Shown here in pieces: positions 1-8,965 of a stretch of DNA of 64,000 bases. Every line of letters begins with the position of its first letter. Position 1 is the first letter of the stretch. Made by a program: the position numbers and the translations under genes. The notes under the pieces were generated by a model. The model was not told the DNA's origin, did no database searches, and saw only the letters and a list, made by a program, of their open reading frames with translations. This DNA is from Alkalicella caledoniensis (GTDB taxonomy: Bacteria; Bacillota; Proteinivoracia; Proteinivoracales; Proteinivoracaceae): NCBI RefSeq assembly GCF_014467015.1, contig NZ_CP058559.1, forward strand, positions 3,410,001 through 3,474,000, read 5' to 3'.

Positions 1-564
1 ATTGGAGTTTATACAATTAAAGCCAGCGTAGAACAAATTCGTTATTATAAAGATGATAGTATTGTACACATTTATGTGGATACAAACGATTCAGGCTACG
101 AAATGGTGACATTCAGTAAAGAAAAGCTTAAAGAAGGAACAATTACATATCACTTTGTAAACAACCTAGGGGAAACCATAACCATGGAAGAAGACTATAT
201 ATATTCCACACCGGTGAATTATAGTATTTTAGATGAGGGAGAGAAGTATCTAGCATCTCAAGGGTTAGACCAATTTGTTATGGTAGATAGCGAGGTTAAG
301 CCTGTTATCTCATCAGCGGGCTATGACATTGAGATTTTGGAAAACCTAGAAGATAATCAAATAGGCCTATATGTATTTGGCGCTCAGATATTAACCATAC
401 AAAAGCAAGGTGACAACCTGCGAGTTTATTTCAAAGAGTCTGAAGGCTATCAGGCCATAAGCTTTGATACAACTGGCTTAAGGGAAGGGCAAAATTTTGC
501 TAAATTCGTTAGAGATAGCGACTTAAAGGAAGTAGAGACAATTAGTTTTTGGATTAACAGATAA
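1..564 (+). CDS. 3' part of an unrecognised protein gene
   Basis: The reading frame is open from the first base of the window, so the true start lies to the left and at least 187 C-terminal residues are visible. A GTG at 76 is in frame but has no ribosome site and is unlikely to be the start. The visible part is rich in short beta-prone stretches alternating with charged residues, with no cysteines and no membrane segment. It resembles an extracellular or surface beta-sandwich protein, but I do not recognise the family. No terminator-like hairpin follows the stop. Confidence 0.6.
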   Translation: MGVYTIKASVEQIRYYKDDSIVHIYVDTNDSGYEMVTFSKEKLKEGTITYHFVNNLGETITMEEDYIYSTPVNYSILDEGEKYLASQGLDQFVMVDSEVKPVISSAGYDIEILENLEDNQIGLYVFGAQILTIQKQGDNLRVYFKESEGYQAISFDTTGLREGQNFAKFVRDSDLKEVETISFWINR

Positions 565-713
565 TTTAAGTTCAAAAAGAATAAACTGTTCCACATAAGG
601 ATATAATAGAATAAATTAAATTATATAAATATTCCAAATTAAAGAAGGGATTTTAAAAAATTTGGAGAATTATTAAAAAAGAATAAAACTTATTTAAGGG
701 AGGCGGTATTTTA

Positions 714-863
714 ATGAATACTGTGGATGCCATCGAATTTATATGTTTGGGTTGTGGTCTACAAGGTATGGTACAACTAGAAGGTAAGTTTGATTGTCCT
801 AAGTGTGGTCAAAGAGTAATAAGTACTCTCAAAGAAAGTGATGCCTCCGGAGTCACCGCATAA
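714..863 (+). CDS. 49-aa zinc-ribbon protein, unknown function
   Basis: A short ORF of 49 codons starts with ATG 10 nt after a strong GGGAGG ribosome site (698-703) and is followed by its own intrinsic terminator, so it looks like a real monocistronic gene. The protein has two CxxC knuckles, CLGC at residues 11-14 and CPKC at 28-31, spaced as in rubredoxin-like zinc ribbons. This predicts one structural Zn2+. A TATAAT at 602-607 is a possible -10 box, with no clear -35 box. It lies just upstream of mraZ but is transcriptionally separate. Function unknown; a small transcription- or redox-related ribbon protein is possible. Confidence 0.7.
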   Translation: MNTVDAIEFICLGCGLQGMVQLEGKFDCPKCGQRVISTLKESDASGVTA

Positions 864-882
864 CAATAGTAGTTTTGGACTT

Positions 883-912
883 GCAGCCTTTAACAAGGGC
901 TGCTTTTTTTTT
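883..912 (+). terminator. Intrinsic terminator after the zinc-ribbon gene
   Basis: GCAGCC (883-888) and GGCTGC (898-903) form a 6-bp GC-rich stem followed directly by nine T residues. It separates the small gene from the division cluster. Confidence 0.85.
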
Positions 913-1014
913 AGGTCTTTTGGTTTAAGCCTTAATAATACTTTAGTCTTATTAAGGGGAAAATAACAAAAAAAGTTAATTATTAAGCAGGAATTTAAAG
1001 AAAAAGGTAGAAAC

Positions 1015-1052
1015 TATAATTAAGTGGTAATTAGTGGGGGAAAGTGGGGGGT
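1015..1052 (+). promoter_or_regulatory. mraZ promoter -10 box and MraZ operator repeats
   Basis: A TATAAT (1015-1020) is followed by three direct copies of AGTGG at 1023, 1033 and 1043, exactly 10 nt apart, just before the mraZ ATG at 1057. MraZ proteins are known to bind arrays of TGGG-type or AAAGTG-type direct repeats with about this period and to repress their own dcw operon. The third copy is fused to the G-run that must serve as the ribosome site, so bound MraZ could block transcription and translation together. The -35 region is weak. Confidence 0.7.
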
Positions 1053-1056
1053 AAAA

Positions 1057-1488
1057 ATGTTTTTAGGTGAATTTCAACATAACCTTGATACTAAAGGCAG
1101 AATTATTGTCCCTGCTAAATTTAGAGATGACTTGGGAGAAAAATTTATTTTAACCCGAGGACTTGATAATTGCTTATTCGTATACCCTCACAATGAATGG
1201 GCAATAATGGAAGAAAAGCTAAAGAAGCTTCCTCTTACAAAAGCTGACGCCAGAGCCTTTGTTAGGTTTTTCTTTTCTGGGGCTACTGAGTGTGAACTGG
1301 ACAAACAAGGTCGTATACTAATTCCAGCAAATTTACGTGAATATAGTAAGATAGATAAAGATGCTGTAATAATCGGGGTATCTAACAGGGTTGAAATATG
1401 GAGTAAAGAAAACTGGGAAAAATATAGCTTAACTGCTGAAGAATCATTTGAAGAAATTGCAGAAAAAATTGTAGACTTCGATATCTAG
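1057..1488 (+). CDS. mraZ: MraZ, transcriptional regulator of the division and cell wall cluster
   Basis: The 143-residue protein has the usual MraZ length and N-terminus MFLGEFQH. It carries two SpoVT/AbrB-type half-sites, [12 protein letters not shown] near residue 11 and [12 protein letters not shown] near residue 82. An in-frame upstream start at 1024 is possible, but 1057 fits the family N-terminus and the G-rich ribosome site at 1045-1051. MraZ forms ring-shaped oligomers that bind direct repeats upstream of its own gene. Those repeats are visible at 1023-1047. First gene of the dcw operon; rsmH follows after 13 nt. Confidence 0.95.
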   Translation: MFLGEFQHNLDTKGRIIVPAKFRDDLGEKFILTRGLDNCLFVYPHNEWAIMEEKLKKLPLTKADARAFVRFFFSGATECELDKQGRILIPANLREYSKIDKDAVIIGVSNRVEIWSKENWEKYSLTAEESFEEIAEKIVDFDI

Positions 1489-1501
1489 GAGGGTATAAAA
1501 T

Positions 1502-2428
1502 ATGGAATTCGATCACACCACAGTGCTGTTAAAGGAAACAATAGATGGCCTAAACTTAAAAACCAATGGAGTTTATGTGGATTGTACCCTTGGTGGTGGT
1601 GGACACACCAAAGAAATTTTTCATAGACTTGATGGCCAGTGTAAAGTCATTGGTATAGATCAGGATCAATATGCACTTGATTACAACAAAAATCAGCTCC
1701 AAATTTTTGGAAATAACTTTATACCATATAAATCAAACTTTTCTAATCTGAAAGATGTTCTTGAGGATATAGGAATTGAGAAAGTGGATGGGATAGTTTT
1801 TGATCTAGGGGTTTCTTCCCCGCAATTGGATTTAGGTGAAAGAGGCTTTAGCTACAACCACGACGCACCACTGGACATGAGAATGGACAGAGGAAACAAT
1901 TTAACGGCTATGGAAGTAGTTAACAATTGGAAGGAACAAGAGATTTTCGAAATTATCAGAGACTATGGTGAAGAAAAATGGGCAAAGAGAATAGCTCAGT
2001 TTATTGTTGAATATAGGCCAATAAACACTACACTGGAATTGGTTGATGTTATAAAAAAGGCGGTTCCCAAAGGTGCACGCAAAGATGGACCTCATCCAGC
2101 TAAAAGAACATTTCAAGCAATAAGAATTGCAGTGAATGATGAACTAGGTGTTCTAAAGACGGGTATACAACAAGGCATAGATTCATTAAAAAATGGTGGA
2201 AGAATCAGTGTTATAACATTTCATTCGTTGGAAGATAGGATAGTTAAGAATATATACAAAGAAAATTTTATTCAGTGCATATGTCCTAAGGAATATCCAG
2301 TTTGTGTTTGTAATCATGAGAGAAAAGTTAAAATAATAACGAAAAAGCCAATAGAACCTAGTGTAGAAGAACTAGAAGAAAACCCCAGGGCAAGGAGTGC
2401 AAAGTTAAGGGTTGCAGAGGGAGTTTGA
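1502..2428 (+). CDS. rsmH: RsmH (MraW), 16S rRNA m4C1402 methyltransferase
   Basis: The 308-aa protein is full length for the family. It methylates N4 of C1402 in the 16S decoding centre using S-adenosylmethionine. The SAM-binding glycine loop TLGGGGHT lies near residue 30, followed by family signatures FDLGVSSPQLD and RGFSY. A cysteine-rich stretch near the C-terminus (CICPKEYPVC) is also typical. The ATG has a good AGGAGGGT ribosome site. It is the conserved partner of mraZ at the head of the dcw cluster. Confidence 0.97.
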   Translation: MEFDHTTVLLKETIDGLNLKTNGVYVDCTLGGGGHTKEIFHRLDGQCKVIGIDQDQYALDYNKNQLQIFGNNFIPYKSNFSNLKDVLEDIGIEKVDGIVFDLGVSSPQLDLGERGFSYNHDAPLDMRMDRGNNLTAMEVVNNWKEQEIFEIIRDYGEEKWAKRIAQFIVEYRPINTTLELVDVIKKAVPKGARKDGPHPAKRTFQAIRIAVNDELGVLKTGIQQGIDSLKNGGRISVITFHSLEDRIVKNIYKENFIQCICPKEYPVCVCNHERKVKIITKKPIEPSVEELEENPRARSAKLRVAEGV

Positions 2429-2457
2429 TGTTCTAAAGGTAAGGAGGAATGAATAAG

Positions 2458-2829
2458 ATGGTAGCAGCTAAAAAAGAGAGTATGAATTATCAATTTCAAA
2501 GACCAACCATAGCACCCGCACCCAAAGAAACAACTGTTAAGGCAAAAAGGACAGTTTTAAGTCCTGTTATATCTACAGGTCTACTAGTAGCATTCTTAGT
2601 GGCGGTAGGAGTCTTCATAATATACAGAGCATCGATAATTACTAGTGCCAATAGTGAATTGTTAGCATTAAAGAATGAGTACACCCAAACTGTTGAAGAA
2701 CAAAAACATTTGAGGTTAGAAGTGGCAAGATTAAGTGCCTTAACTAGAATAGAACAAATTGCAATCAATGAGATAGGTCTTAAATCACCTAATCCAGAGC
2801 AAATGATCTTCGTGGGAAGCGGAAACTAA
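2458..2829 (+). CDS. ftsL: FtsL-like septum formation protein
   Basis: A small bitopic protein of about 123 residues sits between rsmH and the class B PBP gene, the standard place for ftsL. It has a basic N-terminal cytoplasmic tail, one membrane segment (about residues 38-60), then a leucine-rich coiled coil containing LLALKNEYTQTVEEQKHL. FtsL forms a complex with FtsB/DivIC and FtsQ/DivIB and helps activate septal synthesis by the SEDS-PBP pair. An ATG at 2449 is only 1 nt after AGGAGG, while the ATG at 2458 is 10 nt away, so I prefer 2458. Sequence conservation in the family is low, so the call rests on position and topology. Confidence 0.85.
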   Translation: MVAAKKESMNYQFQRPTIAPAPKETTVKAKRTVLSPVISTGLLVAFLVAVGVFIIYRASIITSANSELLALKNEYTQTVEEQKHLRLEVARLSALTRIEQIAINEIGLKSPNPEQMIFVGSGN

Positions 2830-2875
2830 AATGGGATTAAATGATAATAATACTCGATAAATTGGGGGAGGAAGT

Positions 2876-5014
2876 ATGAAAGAACAGGTATCTAATGTTC
2901 ATGTGAGAAAAAGGTTGCTTGCAACACTAACCATCTTTACCCTTATCTTTACACTATTGTTTGTTCGTCTGTTTTGGATACAGTTTTTTAAAAGTGAAGA
3001 ATTCCTGAATAAAGCTCAAGCTCAGTGGACCAGAGACCTTGTAGTAAGGCCTATGAGAGGAGAAATTTTTGATAGAAATATGCAACTATTAGCAGGTAGT
3101 GCAACTGCAGAAACCATAGTTGCTATACCATCTGAAGTAAAAAATGCTTTGAAAGATGATCCTGGCTTAGCTGATAAAATCTCTACTGAATTGGCAGTGG
3201 TATTAGATATGGACGTTGAAACAGTTAAAGATAGAATCACTAGAGACGCTTCATCAGTATATTTGAAAAGGCGAGTTGAAGATGAAGTTGCTCAAAAGGT
3301 TAAGGAATTGAATTTTCCTGGAATAAGAACAACTATTGAAACAAAAAGATTCTACCCAAATGGAAGTTTTGCAAGTCATGTTCTAGGTTTTGCAGGTATT
3401 GATGAAGGGCTTGAAGGAATTGAGTTTCAGTATGAAAAAGAACTTAGGGGTAAAACTGGGCAGATTGTCTATGAATCTGACGCAAGGGGAAGAGAGATCG
3501 CAGACGGAGTTCAAGAATATAGAGCCCCTGAAGATGGTATGGATATTGTATTGACCATAGATAGCAGGATTCAACATATAGTTGAGAGAGAATTACAAAA
3601 AGCAATGCTCACACACGCACCTAAATCTGCAGGAGCAATTGTTGTTGATCCATATACTGGTGAGATATTAGCACTGGCCTCAATGCCAGATTATAATCCG
3701 GAAAACTATGGGCTATTCCCCCAAGCAAATTGGAGGAATCCTCTTATATCAAATAGTTTTGAACCAGGTTCCACATTTAAAATCATTACTTACGCAGCAG
3801 GTCTAGAAGAAGATATTTTTTCTATAAACGACAGCTATTACTGTAACGGATATTATGAAGTAGCTGGAACTAAACTTGGTTGTTGGAGAAGAGCTAGGGG
3901 CGGACATGGGTCCCAGACGTTTATACAAGTAGCTGAGAATTCATGTAACCCTGGCTTCATTGATTTAGGAATGAAACTTGGTAAAGAAAAGCTTTTTGAA
4001 TACATCCATGGGTTTGGTTTTGGAAGTAGAACAGGCATAGATTTGCCTGGTGAGCAAGTTGGAATTCTTTTTGATATAGATAGCCCTAGATTTAGTTTAG
4101 TTGATCTTGGGACCTCATCTTTTGGGCAAGGTAACGCAGTAACGCCTATACAACAAATAATGGGAGTAGCAGCCGTTGTAAACGGTGGTCAACTAATGCA
4201 ACCTTACATAGCAAAGGAATTTTATGATAAAGACGGAAAGTTGGTTAAAGAAAATACTCCCAGTGTAGTTAGACGGGTAATTTCTGAGCCAACGGCTAAT
4301 GAATTGATAGAAGTTTTAGAAAGTGTGATAATCAACGGTTCAGGTAGATTCGGGCAGGTTCAAGGATACTCTTCTGGTGGAAAGACTGGTACTGCCCAGA
4401 AAATTAATCCTTCTGGTGGAGGATATATGCCAGGGAGCTATATTCTTTCATATGTAGGGTTTGCACCTGTGGAAAACCCCAAGGTAGTAATCTATGTAAT
4501 GGTTGATGAGCCAAGCCAAGGACCACAGTGGGGGTCACAAGTAGCTGCCCCTATTGCTGGAAGAATATTGACAGATGTACTACAAGTACTGGATGTGCCA
4601 CCAAACGATGCTGAGATTGAGACTGAACCCCCTGCTATGTCAGTAATACCAAATCTTATAAATCTTACAGTGGAAGAAGCTTTTCCCAGTTTAGAATTAA
4701 GTGGATTTAATTTGCAAATAGAAGGTGATGGCGGATATATAGTTGCTCAAACACCAATGGCTGGTATTGAAATGCCAATCACTTCCACAATAGTAGTATA
4801 CACAAACAAACAACCTAATGGAGAAGCCGACGAAATAACTATGCCGAACCTTAGAGGTAAAACTATAAGGGAAGTAAAGGAACTACTAGGTTTACTGAAC
4901 TTAAATGTAGAAATAAAGGGTAGTGGTGTGGCAGTTGAACAAAGGCCACAACCTGGGGAAATAGTCAATACAAATACCACAGTAGTAGTGGAGTTTACTC
5001 CTCCGGTGCAATAG
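2876..5014 (+). CDS. spoVD: SpoVD/PBP2B-type class B penicillin-binding protein
   Basis: The 712-aa transpeptidase cross-links peptidoglycan at the septum or spore cortex together with the SEDS protein encoded downstream. It has an N-terminal membrane anchor (about 16-36), a PBP dimerisation domain, and a transpeptidase domain with STFK (Ser299 catalytic), SCN (356-358) and KTG (503-505). Two PASTA domains lie at the C-terminus (about 583-645 and 650-710). B. subtilis SpoVD has one PASTA and PBP2B has two. With only one such gene here it may serve division, sporulation, or both. The start has a GGGGGAGG ribosome site. Confidence 0.92.
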   Translation: MKEQVSNVHVRKRLLATLTIFTLIFTLLFVRLFWIQFFKSEEFLNKAQAQWTRDLVVRPMRGEIFDRNMQLLAGSATAETIVAIPSEVKNALKDDPGLADKISTELAVVLDMDVETVKDRITRDASSVYLKRRVEDEVAQKVKELNFPGIRTTIETKRFYPNGSFASHVLGFAGIDEGLEGIEFQYEKELRGKTGQIVYESDARGREIADGVQEYRAPEDGMDIVLTIDSRIQHIVERELQKAMLTHAPKSAGAIVVDPYTGEILALASMPDYNPENYGLFPQANWRNPLISNSFEPGSTFKIITYAAGLEEDIFSINDSYYCNGYYEVAGTKLGCWRRARGGHGSQTFIQVAENSCNPGFIDLGMKLGKEKLFEYIHGFGFGSRTGIDLPGEQVGILFDIDSPRFSLVDLGTSSFGQGNAVTPIQQIMGVAAVVNGGQLMQPYIAKEFYDKDGKLVKENTPSVVRRVISEPTANELIEVLESVIINGSGRFGQVQGYSSGGKTGTAQKINPSGGGYMPGSYILSYVGFAPVENPKVVIYVMVDEPSQGPQWGSQVAAPIAGRILTDVLQVLDVPPNDAEIETEPPAMSVIPNLINLTVEEAFPSLELSGFNLQIEGDGGYIVAQTPMAGIEMPITSTIVVYTNKQPNGEADEITMPNLRGKTIREVKELLGLLNLNVEIKGSGVAVEQRPQPGEIVNTNTTVVVEFTPPVQ

Positions 5015-5043
5015 GGTTGAGGTCTTTCCTCAACCCCTTTTTT
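5014..5043 (+). terminator. Intrinsic terminator overlapping the spoVD stop
   Basis: A perfect 9-bp stem, GGGTTGAGG (5014-5022) with CCTCAACCC (5028-5036), has a 5-nt loop and a T-run. Its first base is the last base of the spoVD stop codon. It probably reduces read-through into murE, which suggests that murE has its own start site in the 75 bp that follow, though I see no convincing promoter there. Confidence 0.85.
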
Positions 5044-5119
5044 AAATTTTTTCCAAAATAAATTCTTTTTTTTTGGAGATAATAATACCCTATATTTAGG
5101 CGGGATAGGAGGGGATATT

Positions 5120-6628
5120 ATGAAAATTAAGGATTTATTTGCTGGTTTACATGTTGAACTTTGCACTGACGAATTAAGTGAAGTTACTTCTGTAACTGTA
5201 GATTCAAGGGAAGTACTGGATGGCTCTCTTTTTGTAGCTTTGTCTGGAGCAAATGTAGATGGACATATATTCATTGAGGAGGCAATCAATAAGGGCGCCA
5301 CTGCAGTAGTAGTTAATAGATCTTTTATGAAGAACAACAAAATCGTAAGTAACCTAAGGAGTAAATTAATAATAACTAAAGACACAAATAAAATACTTGG
5401 GATTTTGGCTTCAAGGTTTTATAATAACCCAACTGGAAAGCTAAAAGTAGTTGGTGTCACTGGTACAAATGGGAAAACCACGGTTACTCATCTTATTGCA
5501 AAATTGCTAAGGGACAAAAAAAGTAAAGTGGGAATTTTGGGAACCATGGGACATAATACTGGAGATGCTACTTATGCGGCAAAGAATACTACTCCTAATG
5601 CACTTGAAACTCAAAAAATGGCCCACGAATTGCTAGTTAGTGGTGGTGAATACCTGTGTATGGAAGTTTCTTCACATGCTGTGGCAAACCATAGGGTTAA
5701 GGGGACAGATTATGATATAGCTGTCTTTACTAATATAACTCAAGATCATTTAGATTTTCATAAAACATTTGAGAATTATAGACTGGTTAAAGGAATGTTT
5801 ATTACCTCCCTAGGAACACAAGGAGAGAAAAACGGTAAGGGTAAAATGGTTATACTAAACGGAGATGATCCAAATTATAGTTATTTTCAATCAGTAAGTC
5901 TGTGCACACTGATCACTTACGGAATTGATGGGGACTTTGACGTGGCTGCACACAATATTGAAATCTCGTTGAAATGCACGAAATTTAGTCTGAAAACATG
6001 GAAAGGAAATATAGAGATTGAAACAAAATTAGTTGGGAAGTTTGGAGTTTACAACTGTTTAGCGGCTATTAGTGTTGCATTAATAGAAGGGATGTCATTA
6101 ATAGAAATACAAAAAGCTTTTCGTAACATAGATGGTGTTAGTGGGAGGTTCGAACGGGTTAGGTCTAATGGAGATTTTGTTGTTATTGTAGACTATGCCC
6201 ACACACCTGACGGATTAGAAAATGTTCTTAAAACTGCAACTATTATAAAACAAAATAGAATTATTCTTGTTTTTGGTTGTGGGGGAGATAGAGACAAAGG
6301 TAAAAGACCTATAATGGCACAAATAGCAGAAAAATACGCTGATTTTTCCATTGTAACCAATGATAATCCGAGAAATGAAGACCCTGAAAAAATTATTGAT
6401 GATATTATTGGGGGATTTAAAGATAGTAAATATGAAATAATATTAGATAGAAAAAAAGCCATCGAGAAAGCTGTAAAATTTGCCCAAAAAGGTGATATAA
6501 TACTAATTGTAGGAAAAGGTCATGAAACATACCAAATTATCGGTGATAAGACATATGAGTTTAATGATAAATCTGTGGCCGAATATATAATAAGGGAGCT
6601 TGATTTAAATGAGATTGACAGTAAATGA
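5120..6628 (+). CDS. murE: MurE, UDP-MurNAc-L-Ala-D-Glu:meso-DAP ligase
   Basis: The 502-aa cytoplasmic ATP-dependent ligase adds the third amino acid of the peptidoglycan stem peptide. The ATP loop GTNGKTT is at residues 115-121. The substrate signature DNPR at 415-418 marks meso-diaminopimelate as the amino acid added; lysine-type enzymes differ there. Length is normal. It starts with ATG after AGGAGGGG and overlaps murF by 20 nt, so the two are probably translationally coupled. Confidence 0.96.
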   Translation: MKIKDLFAGLHVELCTDELSEVTSVTVDSREVLDGSLFVALSGANVDGHIFIEEAINKGATAVVVNRSFMKNNKIVSNLRSKLIITKDTNKILGILASRFYNNPTGKLKVVGVTGTNGKTTVTHLIAKLLRDKKSKVGILGTMGHNTGDATYAAKNTTPNALETQKMAHELLVSGGEYLCMEVSSHAVANHRVKGTDYDIAVFTNITQDHLDFHKTFENYRLVKGMFITSLGTQGEKNGKGKMVILNGDDPNYSYFQSVSLCTLITYGIDGDFDVAAHNIEISLKCTKFSLKTWKGNIEIETKLVGKFGVYNCLAAISVALIEGMSLIEIQKAFRNIDGVSGRFERVRSNGDFVVIVDYAHTPDGLENVLKTATIIKQNRIILVFGCGGDRDKGKRPIMAQIAEKYADFSIVTNDNPRNEDPEKIIDDIIGGFKDSKYEIILDRKKAIEKAVKFAQKGDIILIVGKGHETYQIIGDKTYEFNDKSVAEYIIRELDLNEIDSK

Positions 6629-7988
6629 AATAGTGGATTTTACTAATGGTGAGCTATTGACAAACAATGGTGGAATTGTTATCGAAAGTTGTGTTATTGA
6701 CAGTAGAAAAGCTTCGCCCAATTCCATGTTTGTTCCTTTTGTGGGGGAAAATGTGGACGGTTACTCCTATATAAAAAGTGCTATAGAAAAGGGATGTAAG
6801 TGTGTATTAATAGAGAGCGAAAGATATTTAGATAAAGATCTTAACTGCCAATTCATATTAGTGGAAAACAATCAATCTGCACTGCAGAAATTAGCTGAAA
6901 GATATAGAGAAAAGTTGTCTACCTTTGTGATCGGTGTTACAGGTAGTAATGGGAAAACTACTACAAAGGATCTGGTTGCATCTATAGCTAAGGGTAAAGG
7001 AAAAACACTTAAAACCCTAGGCAATTTAAATAATGAGCTAGGTCTTCCTCTGATGATTCTCCAATGTGAACCACATCATGAAATAGCTGTACTGGAAATG
7101 GGAATGAGTCAATTGGGTGAAATTGACCTATTGTCAAAAATAGGAAAGCCTAATGTGGGAATCATAACTAATATAGGTGAATCCCATCTAGAACATTTAA
7201 AAACTAAAGATAATATTCTAAAAGCTAAAAGCGAAATTTTTAATCATATGTCCCAAGATGGTGTCGCTATTATAAATGGTGATGATGAATATTTAAAGAA
7301 AATATATTCACAATTACCACGAAGGATAACCTATGGTTTGTCAAAAGAAAACGATTTATGTGCATACAATATAACTAGCTATAACCATAAAACAACTTTC
7401 CAAGTTAAGGGTCTAGGATATGATTTTAGTGCATCCATACCACTTTTAGGAGATCACAACGTAATAAATAGCTTGGCCGCCATTGCAGTTGGCCATGTAC
7501 TAAAATTAGATGAAAAGCTCATAATTCAAGGATTAGTAAGTCCTGAGATGACCAGTATGAGAACCGAAATTATAAACTTAAGAGATGACTTGGTTGTAAT
7601 TAATGATTGTTACAATGCCAGTGAAACATCAACTTTAGCTGCTCTTAAGGTTTTGAAAGAGTACAAAGGCGCAAGTGGAAGAAAAATTGCTATTTTAGGT
7701 GATATGCTTGAACTAGGAGACTATAGCGAAGAGGCACATTTTAATGTTGGTGCTTTTGCTGCCTCAAATAATGTAAGTACCATCATAGCCATTGGACAGT
7801 TTAGTGGGGATATTTTAAAAGGTGCTCAAGGTCAAGGTTTCGAAGGGGAAATGGCTAAGTATAAAGACTCTCACGAGGCTGCCAGAAACATTATGCACCA
7901 TATTAGGCAAGCTGATACAGTATTAGTGAAAGGTTCCAGGGGAGTTAAAATGGAAGAAATAGTTGCGATGATTAAGGAGGAGTTTTAA
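6609..7988 (+). CDS. murF: MurF, UDP-MurNAc-tripeptide:D-Ala-D-Ala ligase
   Basis: The 459-aa Mur ligase completes the UDP-MurNAc-pentapeptide. It has the ATP loop GSNGKTT at 112-118, the central signature NIGESHLEHL, and a C-terminal ligase domain with NDCYNAS and GDMLELG. The start lies inside the end of murE. Its stop TAA shares one base with the mraY ATG, showing tight coupling. Confidence 0.96.
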   Translation: MRLTVNEIVDFTNGELLTNNGGIVIESCVIDSRKASPNSMFVPFVGENVDGYSYIKSAIEKGCKCVLIESERYLDKDLNCQFILVENNQSALQKLAERYREKLSTFVIGVTGSNGKTTTKDLVASIAKGKGKTLKTLGNLNNELGLPLMILQCEPHHEIAVLEMGMSQLGEIDLLSKIGKPNVGIITNIGESHLEHLKTKDNILKAKSEIFNHMSQDGVAIINGDDEYLKKIYSQLPRRITYGLSKENDLCAYNITSYNHKTTFQVKGLGYDFSASIPLLGDHNVINSLAAIAVGHVLKLDEKLIIQGLVSPEMTSMRTEIINLRDDLVVINDCYNASETSTLAALKVLKEYKGASGRKIAILGDMLELGDYSEEAHFNVGAFAASNNVSTIIAIGQFSGDILKGAQGQGFEGEMAKYKDSHEAARNIMHHIRQADTVLVKGSRGVKMEEIVAMIKEEF

Positions 7989-8953
7989 TGGAAGAGAGAG
8001 CACTAATATTTACAGCACTTACTACTTTTTTCGTCGGTATATTAACAGCACCTATATTCATCCCCCTTCTAACTCGACTCAAAGTTGGTCAGAGCATAAG
8101 GGAAGATGGACCCAAAAGCCACATGGCAAAATCAGGGACCCCAACTATGGGTGGTGTTATATTTTTGGCAGCCACCCTGGTGGGAGTGTTGATTTTTGGT
8201 AAAAGGGACCCATTGATATTTATTGCACTATTTGCTACCATTGGTTATGGCATAATAGGTTTTTTAGACGACTACATAAAAGTAGTCCTAAAAAGATCCT
8301 TGGGACTAAAGGCTAGGGAAAAACTAATGGGACAACTTTTAGTAGCAATACTGATTTTTGTTGCACTAAGATCCATAAATCATAGCACAGCTGTTTTAGT
8401 ACCCTTTTTTGGGGAAATTGAATTAGGTATACTATACTTACCATTTATTTTAATTGTATTACTTGGAACTAGTAATGCCACTAACTTAACTGATGGAGTT
8501 GATGGTTTGCTAGCTGGAACCTTTGCCTTTTCAATAATAGGTGGTTTTTATATTTCCATATCTCAAGGGCAGACAGGATTAGCTATCTTCTGTGTTGCTC
8601 TTTTAGGTGGAGTTTTAGCTTTTTTAGTTTACAATGTTAACCCTGCAAAAACCTTCATGGGTGATACAGGGTCGTTGGCATTAGGTGGAGCCCTTGCCAC
8701 CATAGCAATTTTAACAAAAACTGAACTACTATTAATTCCCCTAGGTGGAATTTATGTAATAGTAACATTATCTGTAATAATACAAGTTACATCCTTTAAG
8801 TTAACAGGAAAAAGAGTATTTCGCATGTCACCATTACATCATCATTTTGAGTTACTAGGATGGTCTGAATGGAAGATAGTTTTAGCTTTCTGGTCTGTAC
8901 AATTATTATTCACCTTGACAGCAATTGGTCTGTGGATGAGTTACTATAGATAA
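7988..8953 (+). CDS. mraY: MraY, phospho-MurNAc-pentapeptide transferase
   Basis: The 321-aa polytopic membrane enzyme transfers phospho-MurNAc-pentapeptide from UDP to undecaprenyl phosphate, giving lipid I. About ten membrane helices are visible. Catalytic signatures are present: FLDDYIKV, NLTDGVDGL and SPLHHHFE. AAGGAGG stands a few bases before the ATG. Confidence 0.97.
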   Translation: MEERALIFTALTTFFVGILTAPIFIPLLTRLKVGQSIREDGPKSHMAKSGTPTMGGVIFLAATLVGVLIFGKRDPLIFIALFATIGYGIIGFLDDYIKVVLKRSLGLKAREKLMGQLLVAILIFVALRSINHSTAVLVPFFGEIELGILYLPFILIVLLGTSNATNLTDGVDGLLAGTFAFSIIGGFYISISQGQTGLAIFCVALLGGVLAFLVYNVNPAKTFMGDTGSLALGGALATIAILTKTELLLIPLGGIYVIVTLSVIIQVTSFKLTGKRVFRMSPLHHHFELLGWSEWKIVLAFWSVQLLFTLTAIGLWMSYYR

Positions 8954-8965
8954 GGAGATGTATAT

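Noticed and set aside
5044-5119. Promoter for murE after the spoVD terminator (TTGGAG and TATATT)
   Set aside because: The two boxes are only about 12 bp apart, too close for a sigma-A promoter. Read-through may feed murE.
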